64,000 nucleotides of DNA from Nocardia ninae NBRC 108245 (GCF_007990755.1 NZ_BJXA01000014.1:1-64000), one strand, 5' to 3'; numbered from the stretch's first letter, positions 7,527-16,491 are shown. Notes: generated by a model from the letters alone, not told the origin. Translations and numbers: made by a program.

Positions 7527-7916
7527 TTATGGCGACGATTCCGACTGGAACTGCACTATGGCTTCGGCGTTGACGCTGACCCAGGACAGTAGGCCGTGTA
7601 ATTGTTCGGCCACTTCCTTGCCCATGGGGGTGAGGGCGTAGGTGACCTGGGGTGGGGCGGTGGGTTCTACGGTGCGGTCGACGAGGCCGTAATGGGTGAA
7701 GGTGCGCAGGTTTTGGGAGAGCATCTTTTCGCTGATGCCACCGATGTTGTCGCGCAGGGCATGGAAGCGCATGGGTCCGCAGCGCAGAGCCGAGAGGATG
7801 AGGACTCCCCAGCGGCTGGTCAGTTTGTCGAGGACGGTGCGGGCGGGGCAGTCGCTGTCGAATACGTCACGCTGCGGAGCGGGTGGCAGCTTGCTGTTCT
7901 GGAAACCTACGTCCAC
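7527..7916 (-). CDS. HxlR-family transcriptional regulator
   Basis: A 129-aa winged-helix protein with HxlR landmarks: a Cys near residue 23 (DSDCPARTVLDKL), the RWGVLIL segment, RFHALRDNIGGISEKMLSQNL as recognition helix region, and LVDR / VTYALTPMG forming the wing. It is divergent from the NmrA-like reductase gene and probably represses it in response to a redox or electrophile signal. Start is the GTG at 7916. Confidence 0.9.
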   Translation of the reverse strand: MDVGFQNSKLPPAPQRDVFDSDCPARTVLDKLTSRWGVLILSALRCGPMRFHALRDNIGGISEKMLSQNLRTFTHYGLVDRTVEPTAPPQVTYALTPMGKEVAEQLHGLLSWVSVNAEAIVQFQSESSP

Positions 7917-7978
7917 GGTATGAGCTTACTTCTAGGTAGGGCCTTATCTGAAGTTAGCTTCCTTCGTATCGTGAGCGC
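7917..7978. promoter_or_regulatory. HxlR operator/promoter region
   Basis: This 62-bp divergent gap is AT-richer than its surroundings and contains an imperfect dyad, ACTTCTAGGTA ... TATCTGAAGT (about 7926-7952), a plausible HxlR dimer site overlapping both promoters. Confidence 0.5.
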
Positions 7979-8833
7979 ATGGCTCAACCGAACAGAATTC
8001 TGGTGATCGGCGCGACCGGTCACGTTGGCGGACAAGTTGTTTCGCAGCTGGCGAAGACCGGGGTGGCGGTGCGCGCACTGGTTCGCCGACCTGATGCGGC
8101 GTCGTTGCCTGCCGATGTCGAGCTCGCGCCCGGCGACCTGGCCGCGCCGGAGACGCTGGCTCGCGCGCTCGACGGCGTGGATGCGGTGTACCTGACTTGG
8201 CCCACTTTGCCTGCCGCCGTGGCGAACTCGGTGGTTCGGGTGATCGCCGAGCACGCGGATCGCATTGTCCTGCTGTCCTCCGGCGCGGTCCGTGACGACG
8301 TCGACGAGCAGGACAACCCGATCGGCGCGGCGCACGCGGCGGTCGAACGGCCGATCGTCGAGTCCGGACTGGAGTGGACTTTCCTGCGCCCGCACGGTTT
8401 CGCGACGAACACCCTGGAATGGGCACCGCAGATCCGCGCGGGCAACGTCGTGCGCGGGGCCTACGGTGCGGCATCGATGACGCTGCTGCACGAGGCGGAT
8501 ATCGCCGCGGTGGCTGTTCGTGCGCTGACCACCGATGGGCACGCGGGTGCGAAATACGAACTGACCGGGCCGATTTCGTTGAGCAGAGTCGAACAGGTAG
8601 CCGCTATCGGCGCGGCACTGGGCCGCCCACTGGAATGGGAGGAACTCCCACCGGAGCAGGCCGCACAGCACATGACCTGGCTCCCAGCGGAATACGCCGA
8701 CTTCGTGCTGGCCGGGCTCGCCGCAATGGTCGACGCACCAGGACAGCCGACATCGACGGTTCAGGAGATCACGGGTTCACCGGCCCGCGGCTACCGGCGG
8801 TGGGCCGCCGACCACGCCGCGGACTTCGCCTGA
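7979..8833 (+). CDS. NmrA-like NAD(P)-binding reductase
   Basis: A 284-aa atypical short-chain dehydrogenase of the NmrA/quinone-reductase type. The N-terminal GATGHVGGQV is the GxxGxxG dinucleotide site, with LVRR at the end of strand 2 suggesting NADP preference. Residues 90-230 carry the substrate lobe without an obvious YxxxK pair, as usual for NmrA-like members. The divergent HxlR gene is its usual partner in actinobacteria. Predicted soluble oxidoreductase acting on quinones or other electrophiles. Confidence 0.85.
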   Translation: MAQPNRILVIGATGHVGGQVVSQLAKTGVAVRALVRRPDAASLPADVELAPGDLAAPETLARALDGVDAVYLTWPTLPAAVANSVVRVIAEHADRIVLLSSGAVRDDVDEQDNPIGAAHAAVERPIVESGLEWTFLRPHGFATNTLEWAPQIRAGNVVRGAYGAASMTLLHEADIAAVAVRALTTDGHAGAKYELTGPISLSRVEQVAAIGAALGRPLEWEELPPEQAAQHMTWLPAEYADFVLAGLAAMVDAPGQPTSTVQEITGSPARGYRRWAADHAADFA

Positions 8834-8840
8834 CGAACGG

Positions 8841-9278
8841 CTAACCGATCCGCACGCAGGAACTGCCGGTGTCGAGCCCGCTGCCGACGACCTCGACGGT
8901 GATGAACTTCGTCGAGGTGTACTTGCCCGGTTCACTCTGGATGCCGATCAGATTCTGCGAACCGACCCTAGTCGGCGTCCAGGTGGCGGTGACGGTGTTG
9001 TTCTCCGGATGGTGCACGACCTCGCCGGGGATCCGTTCACCGTTACCGGGGATCACCCCGCCGGCGAGCATGAAGAACACCGAGCCGGGCGGGATCACCG
9101 CATCGGTGACGGCGGCCGTCACGGTGTAGCGGCAGCCGGTCAGCAGCCCCTCGGCCCCGACGGCGGCGCTAACGGAGACCACGTCGGCGTTGGCCGGCGG
9201 ACCGACGGTGGCGGCGGTGGCGGTGAGGGCGGCGAAGACCGCGGCACTCACGATGGTTCGGGGTAAGGACCTGCTCAT
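8841..9278 (-). CDS. Secreted Ig-like-fold hypothetical protein
   Basis: A 145-aa precursor with a Sec signal peptide (basic MSRSLPR, hydrophobic stretch, cleavage expected near ANADVV). The mature part is beta-rich, with GCRYTVTAAV and VTATWTPTRVGSQNL patterns, and cysteines near the two ends that may form a disulfide. This resembles small secreted Ig-like proteins of Nocardia and Mycobacterium of unknown role. The ATG at 9278 has an excellent AGGAGGTAG site. It ends seven bp after the convergent reductase gene. Confidence 0.75.
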   Translation of the reverse strand: MSRSLPRTIVSAAVFAALTATAATVGPPANADVVSVSAAVGAEGLLTGCRYTVTAAVTDAVIPPGSVFFMLAGGVIPGNGERIPGEVVHHPENNTVTATWTPTRVGSQNLIGIQSEPGKYTSTKFITVEVVGSGLDTGSSCVRIG

Positions 9279-9325
9279 CGTGCTACCTCCTGGACAGGTG
9301 GGGTATGCCGGGCGAGCTGCAAGGG

Positions 9326-9943
9326 TCAAGTGCCGCGTGACAAGAGCGTAATCGGTGGCGGCATCCGGTAACCGAAACTCTTGATGAATCGTGCGCCGAC
9401 CTTGGCTTCTTCGGGCTCCAGCGGGCCGGCGCCGACCATGTTCATCATGCGGGTGGTCACGCCGAAGGTGGTACCCACCCATACGGCCTCCTCGAATGCT
9501 TCGGCGGAGACGCCCGCTTGCCGCACCTTGTCCGCGTCGCCGGGGATGAGCCCGTCGGGGTCGCGGGCCAGCTTCTCCAGGAATTCGAGCATCGCCCGTG
9601 CCTCGGGGCGCAGCGGCGAGTCGTCGCCGGCGGCCAAGGCGAGGCGCACGACATTGCTGTCCACGTAGGCGCTGGCGATCGCGTGATGGGCCGACGCGCA
9701 GAAGGGGCACTCGTTGGTCTGCGCCGTGCCGGTGGCAAAGATCTCGCGTTCGCCCTCGGTCCAGAACGAGGGTCCGCGCATGGCCTGGTGGGTGAGGTCG
9801 GACAGGGGTGTCCCGAGAAAGCGATGCCGGTAGCACATCACCTTCAGTACGGCGGGCACGTCCCCTCTGGTGAAACGCCGCATCGTGGCGAACATCAACC
9901 GGGTCACCCGATCATGTCCGGATTCGACTGCCGTGAGCCACAT
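9326..9943 (-). CDS. AhpD-like / carboxymuconolactone decarboxylase-family protein
   Basis: A 205-aa all-helical protein with the redox motif CPFCASAHH (CxxC plus His), the peroxidase-like active site of the AhpD/CMD family. The expected role is alkylhydroperoxidase-type antioxidant or carboxymuconolactone chemistry. The ATG at 9943 has GGAAGGA upstream; a start at 9964 would add seven residues. It begins two bases after the stop of the upstream gene, so the two form one unit. Confidence 0.82.
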   Translation of the reverse strand: MWLTAVESGHDRVTRLMFATMRRFTRGDVPAVLKVMCYRHRFLGTPLSDLTHQAMRGPSFWTEGEREIFATGTAQTNECPFCASAHHAIASAYVDSNVVRLALAAGDDSPLRPEARAMLEFLEKLARDPDGLIPGDADKVRQAGVSAEAFEEAVWVGTTFGVTTRMMNMVGAGPLEPEEAKVGARFIKSFGYRMPPPITLLSRGT

Positions 9944-9944
9944 T

Positions 9945-10253
9945 TCAGAGTCCTTCCCAGGCACGGCGGGCAGCCCGCAGGCGCCGGTCGGCCGCCCCGT
10001 ACGCCGCGAGGGCGGCCGCCTCGAAGATCTCGTCGTCGCTGTGGCCCGCCGCCGTCAGCCCGGCGACGGTCGCCGCGGTAACCCGGGAGGAACGCTGCGC
10101 GACCAGATCGATGAAGGCGGCGAGCTCGGCGGGAACGCCGTCCCCCTCCGCCGAATCGGTTGCGCGCCTGCGGATCTGCCGACGCACCTCGCCCGGTAGC
10201 CGTCCGGGCACGGACTCGAGATGTTCGCCTAACCGCTGCCACTGCTCGTCCAT
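9945..10253 (-). CDS. Small CMD/AhpD-like helical protein
   Basis: A 102-aa protein whose central part (FIDLVAQRSSRVTAATVAGLTAAG, then DDEIFEAAALAAYGAADRRL) follows the helical pattern of the carboxymuconolactone decarboxylase fold but has no CxxC motif. It sits immediately before the AhpD-like gene. It may be a structural or cofactor-binding partner; this is inference. I chose the ATG at 10253 (GGAG upstream); 10265 is also possible. Confidence 0.65.
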   Translation of the reverse strand: MDEQWQRLGEHLESVPGRLPGEVRRQIRRRATDSAEGDGVPAELAAFIDLVAQRSSRVTAATVAGLTAAGHSDDEIFEAAALAAYGAADRRLRAARRAWEGL

Positions 10254-10302
10254 CGACCGCTCCATCGGCCCATCATCCCTCGCTGGGTGCTCCGACGCGC
10301 CA

Positions 10303-10569
10303 CTATCGGAAGGCTGCGCGGGACAAGCTCATTCGCCCTTCGTGACCCTCGGGTCGCAGCACCGCGGTGCACCGGTCCAGGTCGTCGCCGCCGAAGGGGG
10401 CACACCTTCCGCGTCGTCGTCGCGCGGCAGCGCCACCGATTCGCGGTCGCGCGCCAGCGACACCGTTCGCGGTGGTCCAGCTCCATTCGTTGGTCGGGTA
10501 CAAGTGCCGCACCGCTGCCTGCAACCCCCTGACCAGCGACGACACGCCGACACTCACGCCGACGAGCAA
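10303..10569 (-). CDS. Doubtful ORF, possibly a frameshifted remnant
   Basis: This stretch has high third-position GC in one minus frame near its start (LVRGLQAAVRHLYPTNEWSW) and in a second minus frame between 10329 and 10463 (LARDRESVALPRDDDAEG). An arginine-rich seam lies between them. That pattern suggests a decayed or frameshifted small gene rather than one intact protein. No family recognised. Confidence 0.25.
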   Translation of the reverse strand: MLVGVSVGVSSLVRGLQAAVRHLYPTNEWSWTTANGVAGARPRIGGAAARRRRGRCAPFGGDDLDRCTAVLRPEGHEGRMSLSRAAFR

Positions 10570-10692
10570 TAGTTCACCCGCAACGGATATTTCGCGCGAA
10601 CCGGGGTATACGCCGGATAGCTAAACGCGGGAAGGACGTGGTGGCCCATGCGCCGTCGAACAGTCCGCTCGAGACCGATGAGCGAGAGAAAC

Positions 10693-10893
10693 ATGAGAAT
10701 CGGAAGCATTATTGTCCTGGTCTGGTTGCTGATCGGCGTTATCGCCGCAGCCCAGCGCGACTACTTCGACAGTGGTCCGGTGAACTGTGCCGGTACCGGC
10801 ACCATCATCGTCACTGTGATCGCCGGCCCGCTCAACTACATGGGTGTGAACCCCAAGGTCGACGATTGCAACGTCCCGCAACCGAGTCCGTAG
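10693..10893 (+). CDS. Small membrane protein, tandem copy 1
   Basis: A 66-aa protein with one N-terminal transmembrane helix (IIVLVWLLIGVIAAAQ), a QRDYFDSGPVNCAG segment, a second hydrophobic segment (IIVTVIAGPLNYMG), and a C-terminal VNPKVDDCNVPQPSP tail. Two conserved cysteines could pair outside the membrane. It is one of three adjacent paralogs. The start is set by alignment with copy 2 (identical length); in-frame ATGs at 10678 and 10648 would give longer forms. Function unknown. Confidence 0.72.
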   Translation: MRIGSIIVLVWLLIGVIAAAQRDYFDSGPVNCAGTGTIIVTVIAGPLNYMGVNPKVDDCNVPQPSP

Positions 10894-10944
10894 TCGACAG
10901 GCCCGGTGATCGCGGATAGCGCACCGGCCCAACCCATTCGGTGA

Positions 10945-10970
10945 CCTCGCGCCCGGCAGCGGGCGCGAGG
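10945..10970 (+). terminator. Hairpin after small membrane protein copy 1
   Basis: CCTCGCGCCCG and its perfect complement (11 bp) enclose a GCAG loop. No T-run follows, as is common in high-GC actinobacteria. Confidence 0.6.
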
Positions 10971-11129
10971 CCCGCCGCGTGCGGGCGCGCAGAGGTTTCT
11001 GCCGCGTCGGCGGCGCGCAGGTGGTCCTGCGCATCGCGGCGGCGCGCAGGGTCCCTCGCCGGGTTCGGCGCGTCGCGTTCGGCACCACATAATGAGCTTG
11101 CTCAAAGGACGCCGACGAACGAGGCAGCG

Positions 11130-11330
11130 ATGCGACTTGGCAGCTTGATTGTCGTGCTCTGGCTGGTGGTCGGCGTGATCGCCGCGGGCCAGCGCGACTA
11201 CTTCGACAGCGGTCCGATCAATTGCGCCGGATTCGGCAATACCGCCCTCACCGTCCTCGCCGGCCCCCTCAATTACGTGGGCGTGAACCCGAAGGTCGCC
11301 GACTGCAACGTGCCGCAGCCGAGCCCGTAG
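11130..11330 (+). CDS. Small membrane protein, tandem copy 2
   Basis: A 66-aa paralog of the genes on both sides: helix LIVVLWLVVGVIAAGQ, then RDYFDSGPINCAG, a second hydrophobic segment and the VNPKVADCNVPQPSP tail. The ATG at 11130 has GAGG five bases upstream. Both cysteines and the GPLNY-x-GVNPKV signature are conserved. Its own spacing and hairpin separation from copy 1 suggest separate transcription. Function unknown. Confidence 0.78.
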   Translation: MRLGSLIVVLWLVVGVIAAGQRDYFDSGPINCAGFGNTALTVLAGPLNYVGVNPKVADCNVPQPSP

Positions 11331-11390
11331 GGGATAAACCGTGCTCAGACGGGTATTCCCAGGTGGGGAGCACGGAAAGGGAGCGACGAC

Positions 11391-11651
11391 ATGCGCGACC
11401 ACGAGATTCGCGACCGCGGTGTGCGCGGTCGAGCAGTGCGCCATACAGGTACCCGGTTCTTCAGCTTTCTGTTGCTGATCTGGTTGGCCGTCGGCTTGCT
11501 CGCCGCCGGTCAGCGTCACTATTTCGACAGCAGTCCGACCAATTGCGCGGGCTGGGGCACGATCGCCGTCACGGCGATCGCGGGCCCGCTCAACTACATG
11601 GGTGTGAACCCGAAGGTCGACGACTGCACGTTGCCGCAGCCGAGCCAATAA
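11391..11651 (+). CDS. Small membrane protein, tandem copy 3 with N-terminal extension
   Basis: An 86-aa paralog that adds about 20 charged, Arg-rich residues before the helix FLLLIWLAVGLLAAGQ. The HYFDSSPTNCAG and GPLNYMGVNPKVDDC signatures are kept, and it ends in PQPSQ. No internal ATG could give the shorter form, so the extension seems real. GGGAG lies upstream of the ATG. It converges on the first mmpL gene through a shared terminator. Confidence 0.75.
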   Translation: MRDHEIRDRGVRGRAVRHTGTRFFSFLLLIWLAVGLLAAGQRHYFDSSPTNCAGWGTIAVTAIAGPLNYMGVNPKVDDCTLPQPSQ

Positions 11652-11656
11652 ACGAC

Positions 11657-11684
11657 CTCGCCCCCACCGTGCGGTGGGGGCGAG
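11657..11684. terminator. Bidirectional terminator between membrane-protein triplet and mmpL
   Basis: CTCGCCCCCACCG pairs with CGGTGGGGGCGAG (13 bp) around a two-base turn, exactly between two convergent stop codons. Confidence 0.8.
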
Positions 11685-11689
11685 TGTCA

Positions 11690-13990
11690 TCAACCGACGT
11701 CAGCGGATTGCCGCGCCTCGCCCGGCGTCGGCTGTCCACGCAATGCGAACAGCTTGGCACCCTCCACGTCGATATCCGGCACGATCTTGTCCAGCCACCG
11801 TGGCATCCACCATGCCCACTTGCCCATCAGCGCGAGCAGCGACGGGATCAGCAGCATGCGCACCAGGAAGGCGTCGAACAGCACGCCCGCCGCCAGCGCG
11901 AAACCCATCATCTTCGCGGTGACATCGGACTCCAGCAGGAACGAGCCGAACACCGAGATCATGATGATGGCCGCGGAGGTGACCACCCGGGCGCCGTGGT
12001 GATAACCGCTGATCATCGCCTCCTTCGGCGGTTTACCGTGCACGTATTCCTCGCGCATGCGGGTCACCAGGAACACCTGGTAGTCCATCGCGAGCCCGAA
12101 CACCAAGCCGATCAACATGATCGGCAGGAAGCTGACGATGGCCCGCGGATCCTGGATCAACCCGAGCTTGCCCTCCTGGAAGATCAGCACCGTCGCGCCG
12201 AAGGTCGCCGCCATGGAGAGCAGAAACCCGAGCGCGCCGGTGAGCGGCACCAGGATGGACCGGAAGACCAGGATCAGCAGGATGAATGCCGCGCCCGCGA
12301 CGATGGCCATGTACGGCACGATCTTGCTGAGCAGCACATGGTCGATGTCGGCGTAGATCGCGGTGGTGCCGGTGATGCCGTACTCCATCCCGTACTCCGC
12401 TTCGAGCCGCCCCTCGGCGTCGCGGGCGTCGCGGACCAGATCCTTGGTGGATTGATCGTTCGGGCCTGATTTCGGCACACCGTTGATGACGGCGCCGAGC
12501 CCGTCCTGACTCAGGCGCGGCTCGGTCACGTAGTCCATGTCCGGGTAGGACGCCAGCTCGTCCCGCAGTGAGTTCAGAGCCGCGGTGCGTTTCTCGGCCG
12601 GTACGGCGGTGAGATCCACGGCTACTTGCAGGACACCGTTGCTACCCTCCCCGAAACCCGCTGTGCGCAGCTCATAGGCCTTCCGGACGGTGGAGGTCTT
12701 GGGCATGCTGTCCTCACCGGGCAGCCCGAGGTTCATATTGACCGCGGGCAGGGCGACCAAGCCGAGCACGACAACGCTGAGGACCAGCGCGACCGCAGGC
12801 GCCTTGCCGATGGCCTGGGCGACCCGCATGCCGTTGGTGACCGAGCTGTCGTCCTCCGGATCGTGCTGGGCGATGACCGGCAGTTTCGGCTTGAACAGGA
12901 ACCGTCCGAACGCACCGAGCAGCGCGGGCATGAGTGTGATCGCGGTGAGCACCGCGAACGCCGCGGCGACCGCGCCACCGAGACCCATGAAGGTGAGGAA
13001 TCGAACGCCGACGATGCTGAGCCCGACCAGCGCGATGATCACGGTGAGACCGGCGAACACCACTGCGGACCCGGCGGTGCCGAGTGCCGTACCGGCTGCT
13101 TCTTCCGGCGAATCCTGTACTGCCAGTTCATGTTTGTAGCGCGAGACGATGAACAGCGCGTAGTCGATGGACAACGCGATGCCGATCATCGAGGCGAGGA
13201 AGGTGGTGAAGCTGGGGATGGACAGGAACGAGGTGCCGAGGAAGATCAGCGAGTTGGCCGCACTCAACCCGACGATCGCGGTGATGATCGGCACGAACGC
13301 GGCAACGATCGCGCCGAACGCCACGATCATCACGATCAGCGCGACGGCCATGCCGATCAGCTCGGACTTGCCGCTGGGCGCCTGCTGCTCCATCGCGATG
13401 GTGCCGCTCAGCTCGACCGACAGTCCCGCGCCGCGCGCCTGGTCGGCCGCGTCGTAGGCGGCCTTGCGATTGTCGGCGGTGACGTCGGTGAAGTTCTTGA
13501 TGCCGAACGGCACGCTGAAGAACGCGACGGTGTCGCGCTCGGTCTTGTTGAGCACGTTCAACGGTGCGCCGCTGCACTTCGAGGCGTCCGGGTCGGGCAC
13601 GAGGCAGCCCATCTCCTCGGTCGCGGTGATCGGGTTGGGGATCGGCTTGCTGTGATCGACGATGTCGAGCTGGTTCAGCTTCTCGATCAGCGCATCGATC
13701 GCCTGCCGGTTGACCGGATCGGTGAGCTTCTGGCCCGCGGGCGCGCCGAGCACATAGGTGCCAGTCACGGCGTCGAATTTGAACGCCTCCGACATGCCGG
13801 GGAAGTGCTTGTCCAGGATCTGCGTCGCGCGCTCCGACGGCAGGTTGGGCATGCTGAAGTCGTCGCTCATCGGCTCTTTCAGCTGGGTTCCCAGCGCACC
13901 GAGAACCAGGAAGCCGACGATCCAGATGGGCAGCACTATCCACTTGTGGCGGAAGGCGAATTTTCCCCATCGGTACAGGTACACGGACAC
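11690..13990 (-). CDS. MmpL-family RND transporter, copy 1
   Basis: A 766-aa MMPL protein with the RND layout: one N-terminal helix (HKWIVLPIWIVGFLVLGAL), a first periplasmic loop (~40-200), six helices, a second periplasmic loop (~390-530), five more helices. The proton-relay regions SIDYALFIVSRYKHE and AMDYQVFLVTRMREE carry the Asp-Tyr pairs conserved in MmpL proteins. It should export a lipid or siderophore-like product across the inner membrane. The GTG at 13990 (VSVYLYRW) has GGAGAA upstream and matches copy 2. It is downstream of copy 2 and probably co-regulated by the TetR protein. Confidence 0.9.
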   Translation of the reverse strand: MSVYLYRWGKFAFRHKWIVLPIWIVGFLVLGALGTQLKEPMSDDFSMPNLPSERATQILDKHFPGMSEAFKFDAVTGTYVLGAPAGQKLTDPVNRQAIDALIEKLNQLDIVDHSKPIPNPITATEEMGCLVPDPDASKCSGAPLNVLNKTERDTVAFFSVPFGIKNFTDVTADNRKAAYDAADQARGAGLSVELSGTIAMEQQAPSGKSELIGMAVALIVMIVAFGAIVAAFVPIITAIVGLSAANSLIFLGTSFLSIPSFTTFLASMIGIALSIDYALFIVSRYKHELAVQDSPEEAAGTALGTAGSAVVFAGLTVIIALVGLSIVGVRFLTFMGLGGAVAAAFAVLTAITLMPALLGAFGRFLFKPKLPVIAQHDPEDDSSVTNGMRVAQAIGKAPAVALVLSVVVLGLVALPAVNMNLGLPGEDSMPKTSTVRKAYELRTAGFGEGSNGVLQVAVDLTAVPAEKRTAALNSLRDELASYPDMDYVTEPRLSQDGLGAVINGVPKSGPNDQSTKDLVRDARDAEGRLEAEYGMEYGITGTTAIYADIDHVLLSKIVPYMAIVAGAAFILLILVFRSILVPLTGALGFLLSMAATFGATVLIFQEGKLGLIQDPRAIVSFLPIMLIGLVFGLAMDYQVFLVTRMREEYVHGKPPKEAMISGYHHGARVVTSAAIIMISVFGSFLLESDVTAKMMGFALAAGVLFDAFLVRMLLIPSLLALMGKWAWWMPRWLDKIVPDIDVEGAKLFALRGQPTPGEARQSADVG

Positions 13991-14145
13991 AGGGTTCTCC
14001 TCGCGGTGATCGAGTCGTGCCGGATCGAGCGACAAAACGCGCGCGGGCCGACTGCACCCGCCGGGGAACTACCGAGCTGGAGGCCGAACTGCTACTGAGT
14101 CTGCTGCGGACGGCGCACAAGATCAAGAACCGACCCCGGATACGA

Positions 14146-14181
14146 CTCGGCCCCGCACCCGAGAACGGGTGCGGGGCCGAG
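14146..14181 (-). terminator. Terminator downstream of mmpL copy 2
   Basis: CTCGGCCCCGCACCCG pairs perfectly over 16 bp with 14166-14181, loop AGAA. Its position 15 bp after the copy 2 stop suggests the two mmpL genes are at least partly separate transcripts. Confidence 0.8.
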
Positions 14182-14196
14182 AGGCACTACCGGGGA

Positions 14197-16491
14197 TCAG
14201 CTGACGCCGACCGGCTCCTTCACCGTGTCCGCCGAGCGCTGCTGCAGTTCACGCAGCTTCGCGCCCTCGACGTCGATGTCGGGCAGGATCCGGTCCAGCC
14301 ACTGCGGAATCCACCAGGACCACTTGCCCATCAGGATCAGCAGTGACGGGATCAGCACCATCCGGACGATGAACGCGTCGAACAGCACACCGGCCGCCAG
14401 CGCGAAGCCGAACGACTTCGCCGTCACGTCGGTCTCCATCAGGAACGAGCCGAACACCGAGATCATGATGATGGCCGCGGAGGTCACCACGCGGGCGCCG
14501 TGGTGATAACCGGCGACGACCGCGTCTTTGGGTGATTTGCCGTTGACGAACTCCTCGCGCATCCGGGTCACCAGGAACACCTGGTAGTCCATCGCGAGGC
14601 CGAACACCAAGCCGATCAACATGATCGGCAGGAAGCTGACCAGCGGGTGTGGGTCCTCGATCAACCCGAACTTGCCCTCCTGGAAGATCAGCACGGTCGC
14701 GCCGAACGTCGCCGCCATGGAGAGCAGGAAGCCCAAGGCCGCGGTCAGCGGCACCAGGATCGAGCGGAACACCAGGATCAGCAGGACGAACGCGGCACCG
14801 GCGACGATCGCCAGGTACGGCACGATCTTGCCGAGCAGCACGTTGTCCACGTCGGCGTAGATGGCCGTCGTGCCGGTGATGCCGTATTCCATGCCGAACT
14901 CGGCCTTCAGCTGGCCTTCCGCGTCGCGGGCGTCGCTGACCAGGTCCTTGGTGGCCTGGTTGTTCGGGCCGGACTTCGGCACGCCGTCGAGCAGCACGCC
15001 CTGCTTGTCCTTGCTCCACTGCGGCTCGGTCACGTAGTCCATGCCGGGGTAGGCGGACAGCTTGTCGCGCAAGGCCTTGACCGCGTTGTCCCGGTTCTCC
15101 TCGGGCACCTTCGACAGGTCGGCCACCACGTTCAGCACGCCGTTGCTGCCCTCACCGAACCCCTCGGTGCGCAGCTCGTAGGCCTTGCGAATGGTGGAGG
15201 TCTTCGGCTGGCTGTCGTCGCCGGGCAGGCCGAGGTTCAGACCGGCCGCGGGCGCGGCCAGCGCGCCGAGCACCACGACGCTGAGGATCAGCGCGACCCA
15301 CGGCGCCTTGCCGATCAGCTTGCCGAAGCGCATGCCGTTGGTGACCGAGTTGTCGTCCTCGGGGTCGTGCTTGGCGACCAGCGGCAGTTTCGGCTTGAAC
15401 AGGAACCGTCCGAACGCGCCGAGCAGCGCGGGCATGAGTGTGATCGCGGTGAGCACCGCGAACCCGGCGGCGATCGCGCCGCCCAGACCCATGAAGGTCA
15501 TGAACTGCACGCCGACGATGCTGAGCCCGCCGAGCGCGATGATCACGGTGAGACCGGCGAACACCACTGCGGACCCGGCGGTGCCGAGTGCGGTACCGGC
15601 TGCTTCCTCCGGCGAATCCTGTACGGCCAGTTCATGTTTGTAGCGCGAGACGATGAACAGTGCGTAGTCGATGGACAGCGCGATGCCGATCATCGAGGCG
15701 AGGAAGGTGGTGAAGCTCGGCACCTCGATCACCGAGGTACCCAGCATGATCAGCGAGGTGGCCGCACCGAGGCCGACGATCGCGGTGACGATCGGCACGA
15801 AGGCGGCGACGATCGCGCCGAACGCCACGATCATCACGACCAGCGCGACGCCCATACCGATCAGCTCGGACTTGCCGCTCGGCGCCTCCTGCTTCATCGC
15901 GATCGAGCCGCTCATCTCGACGGTCAGCCCGGCGTTGCGCGCGTCGGCGGCGACCGCGTAGGCCGCGTCGCGCTGCTCGTCGGTGACGTCGGTGAACTTC
16001 TTGATGGCGAACGGCACGTTCAGCACCGCGACCGAGTCGGGCACGGTCTTGCTCAGCACGTTCAGTGGCGCACCACTGCACTGGGCCGGATCAGGGTTGG
16101 CCAGACAGCCCATCTTGTCGGCGGCCTCGACCGGGTTAACAATCGGCTTGCTGTGGTCGACGATGTCGAGCGCGCCGAGCTTGGCGATGAAGGCGTCCAG
16201 GGCCGTCCGGTTCACCTGGTCGGTGAGCTTCTGGCCGGCCGGCGCGCCGATCACATAGGTGCCGGTGACAGCGTCGAACTTGAACGCCTCGGAGGCGCCG
16301 GGAAAGTGCTGGTCGAGAATGTCGTTGGCGCGGGCCGACGGCAGGTCCGGCATGCTGAAGTCGTTGGTCATCGGCTTGCTGAGCTGTGCGCCGAGGCCGC
16401 CGAGGAGCAGGAACAGCACGAGCCAGGCGGGCAGTACTATCCACTTTCTTCGGAAAGCGAACTTTCCCCATCTGTACAGATAAACGGACAC
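14197..16491 (-). CDS. MmpL-family RND transporter, copy 2
   Basis: A 764-aa close paralog of the adjacent MMPL protein, with the same start (VSVYLYRWGKFAFR), the same Asp-Tyr relay regions and the same loop lengths. Several helix-coding blocks are nearly identical at nucleotide level (for example around 15541-15680 versus 13021-13160), while the periplasmic loops differ more. This indicates tandem duplication with loop divergence or ongoing gene conversion. The GTG at 16491 has GGAGAT upstream. It is the gene nearest to the TetR operator, so it is the likely direct target. Confidence 0.9.
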   Translation of the reverse strand: MSVYLYRWGKFAFRRKWIVLPAWLVLFLLLGGLGAQLSKPMTNDFSMPDLPSARANDILDQHFPGASEAFKFDAVTGTYVIGAPAGQKLTDQVNRTALDAFIAKLGALDIVDHSKPIVNPVEAADKMGCLANPDPAQCSGAPLNVLSKTVPDSVAVLNVPFAIKKFTDVTDEQRDAAYAVAADARNAGLTVEMSGSIAMKQEAPSGKSELIGMGVALVVMIVAFGAIVAAFVPIVTAIVGLGAATSLIMLGTSVIEVPSFTTFLASMIGIALSIDYALFIVSRYKHELAVQDSPEEAAGTALGTAGSAVVFAGLTVIIALGGLSIVGVQFMTFMGLGGAIAAGFAVLTAITLMPALLGAFGRFLFKPKLPLVAKHDPEDDNSVTNGMRFGKLIGKAPWVALILSVVVLGALAAPAAGLNLGLPGDDSQPKTSTIRKAYELRTEGFGEGSNGVLNVVADLSKVPEENRDNAVKALRDKLSAYPGMDYVTEPQWSKDKQGVLLDGVPKSGPNNQATKDLVSDARDAEGQLKAEFGMEYGITGTTAIYADVDNVLLGKIVPYLAIVAGAAFVLLILVFRSILVPLTAALGFLLSMAATFGATVLIFQEGKFGLIEDPHPLVSFLPIMLIGLVFGLAMDYQVFLVTRMREEFVNGKSPKDAVVAGYHHGARVVTSAAIIMISVFGSFLMETDVTAKSFGFALAAGVLFDAFIVRMVLIPSLLILMGKWSWWIPQWLDRILPDIDVEGAKLRELQQRSADTVKEPVGVS

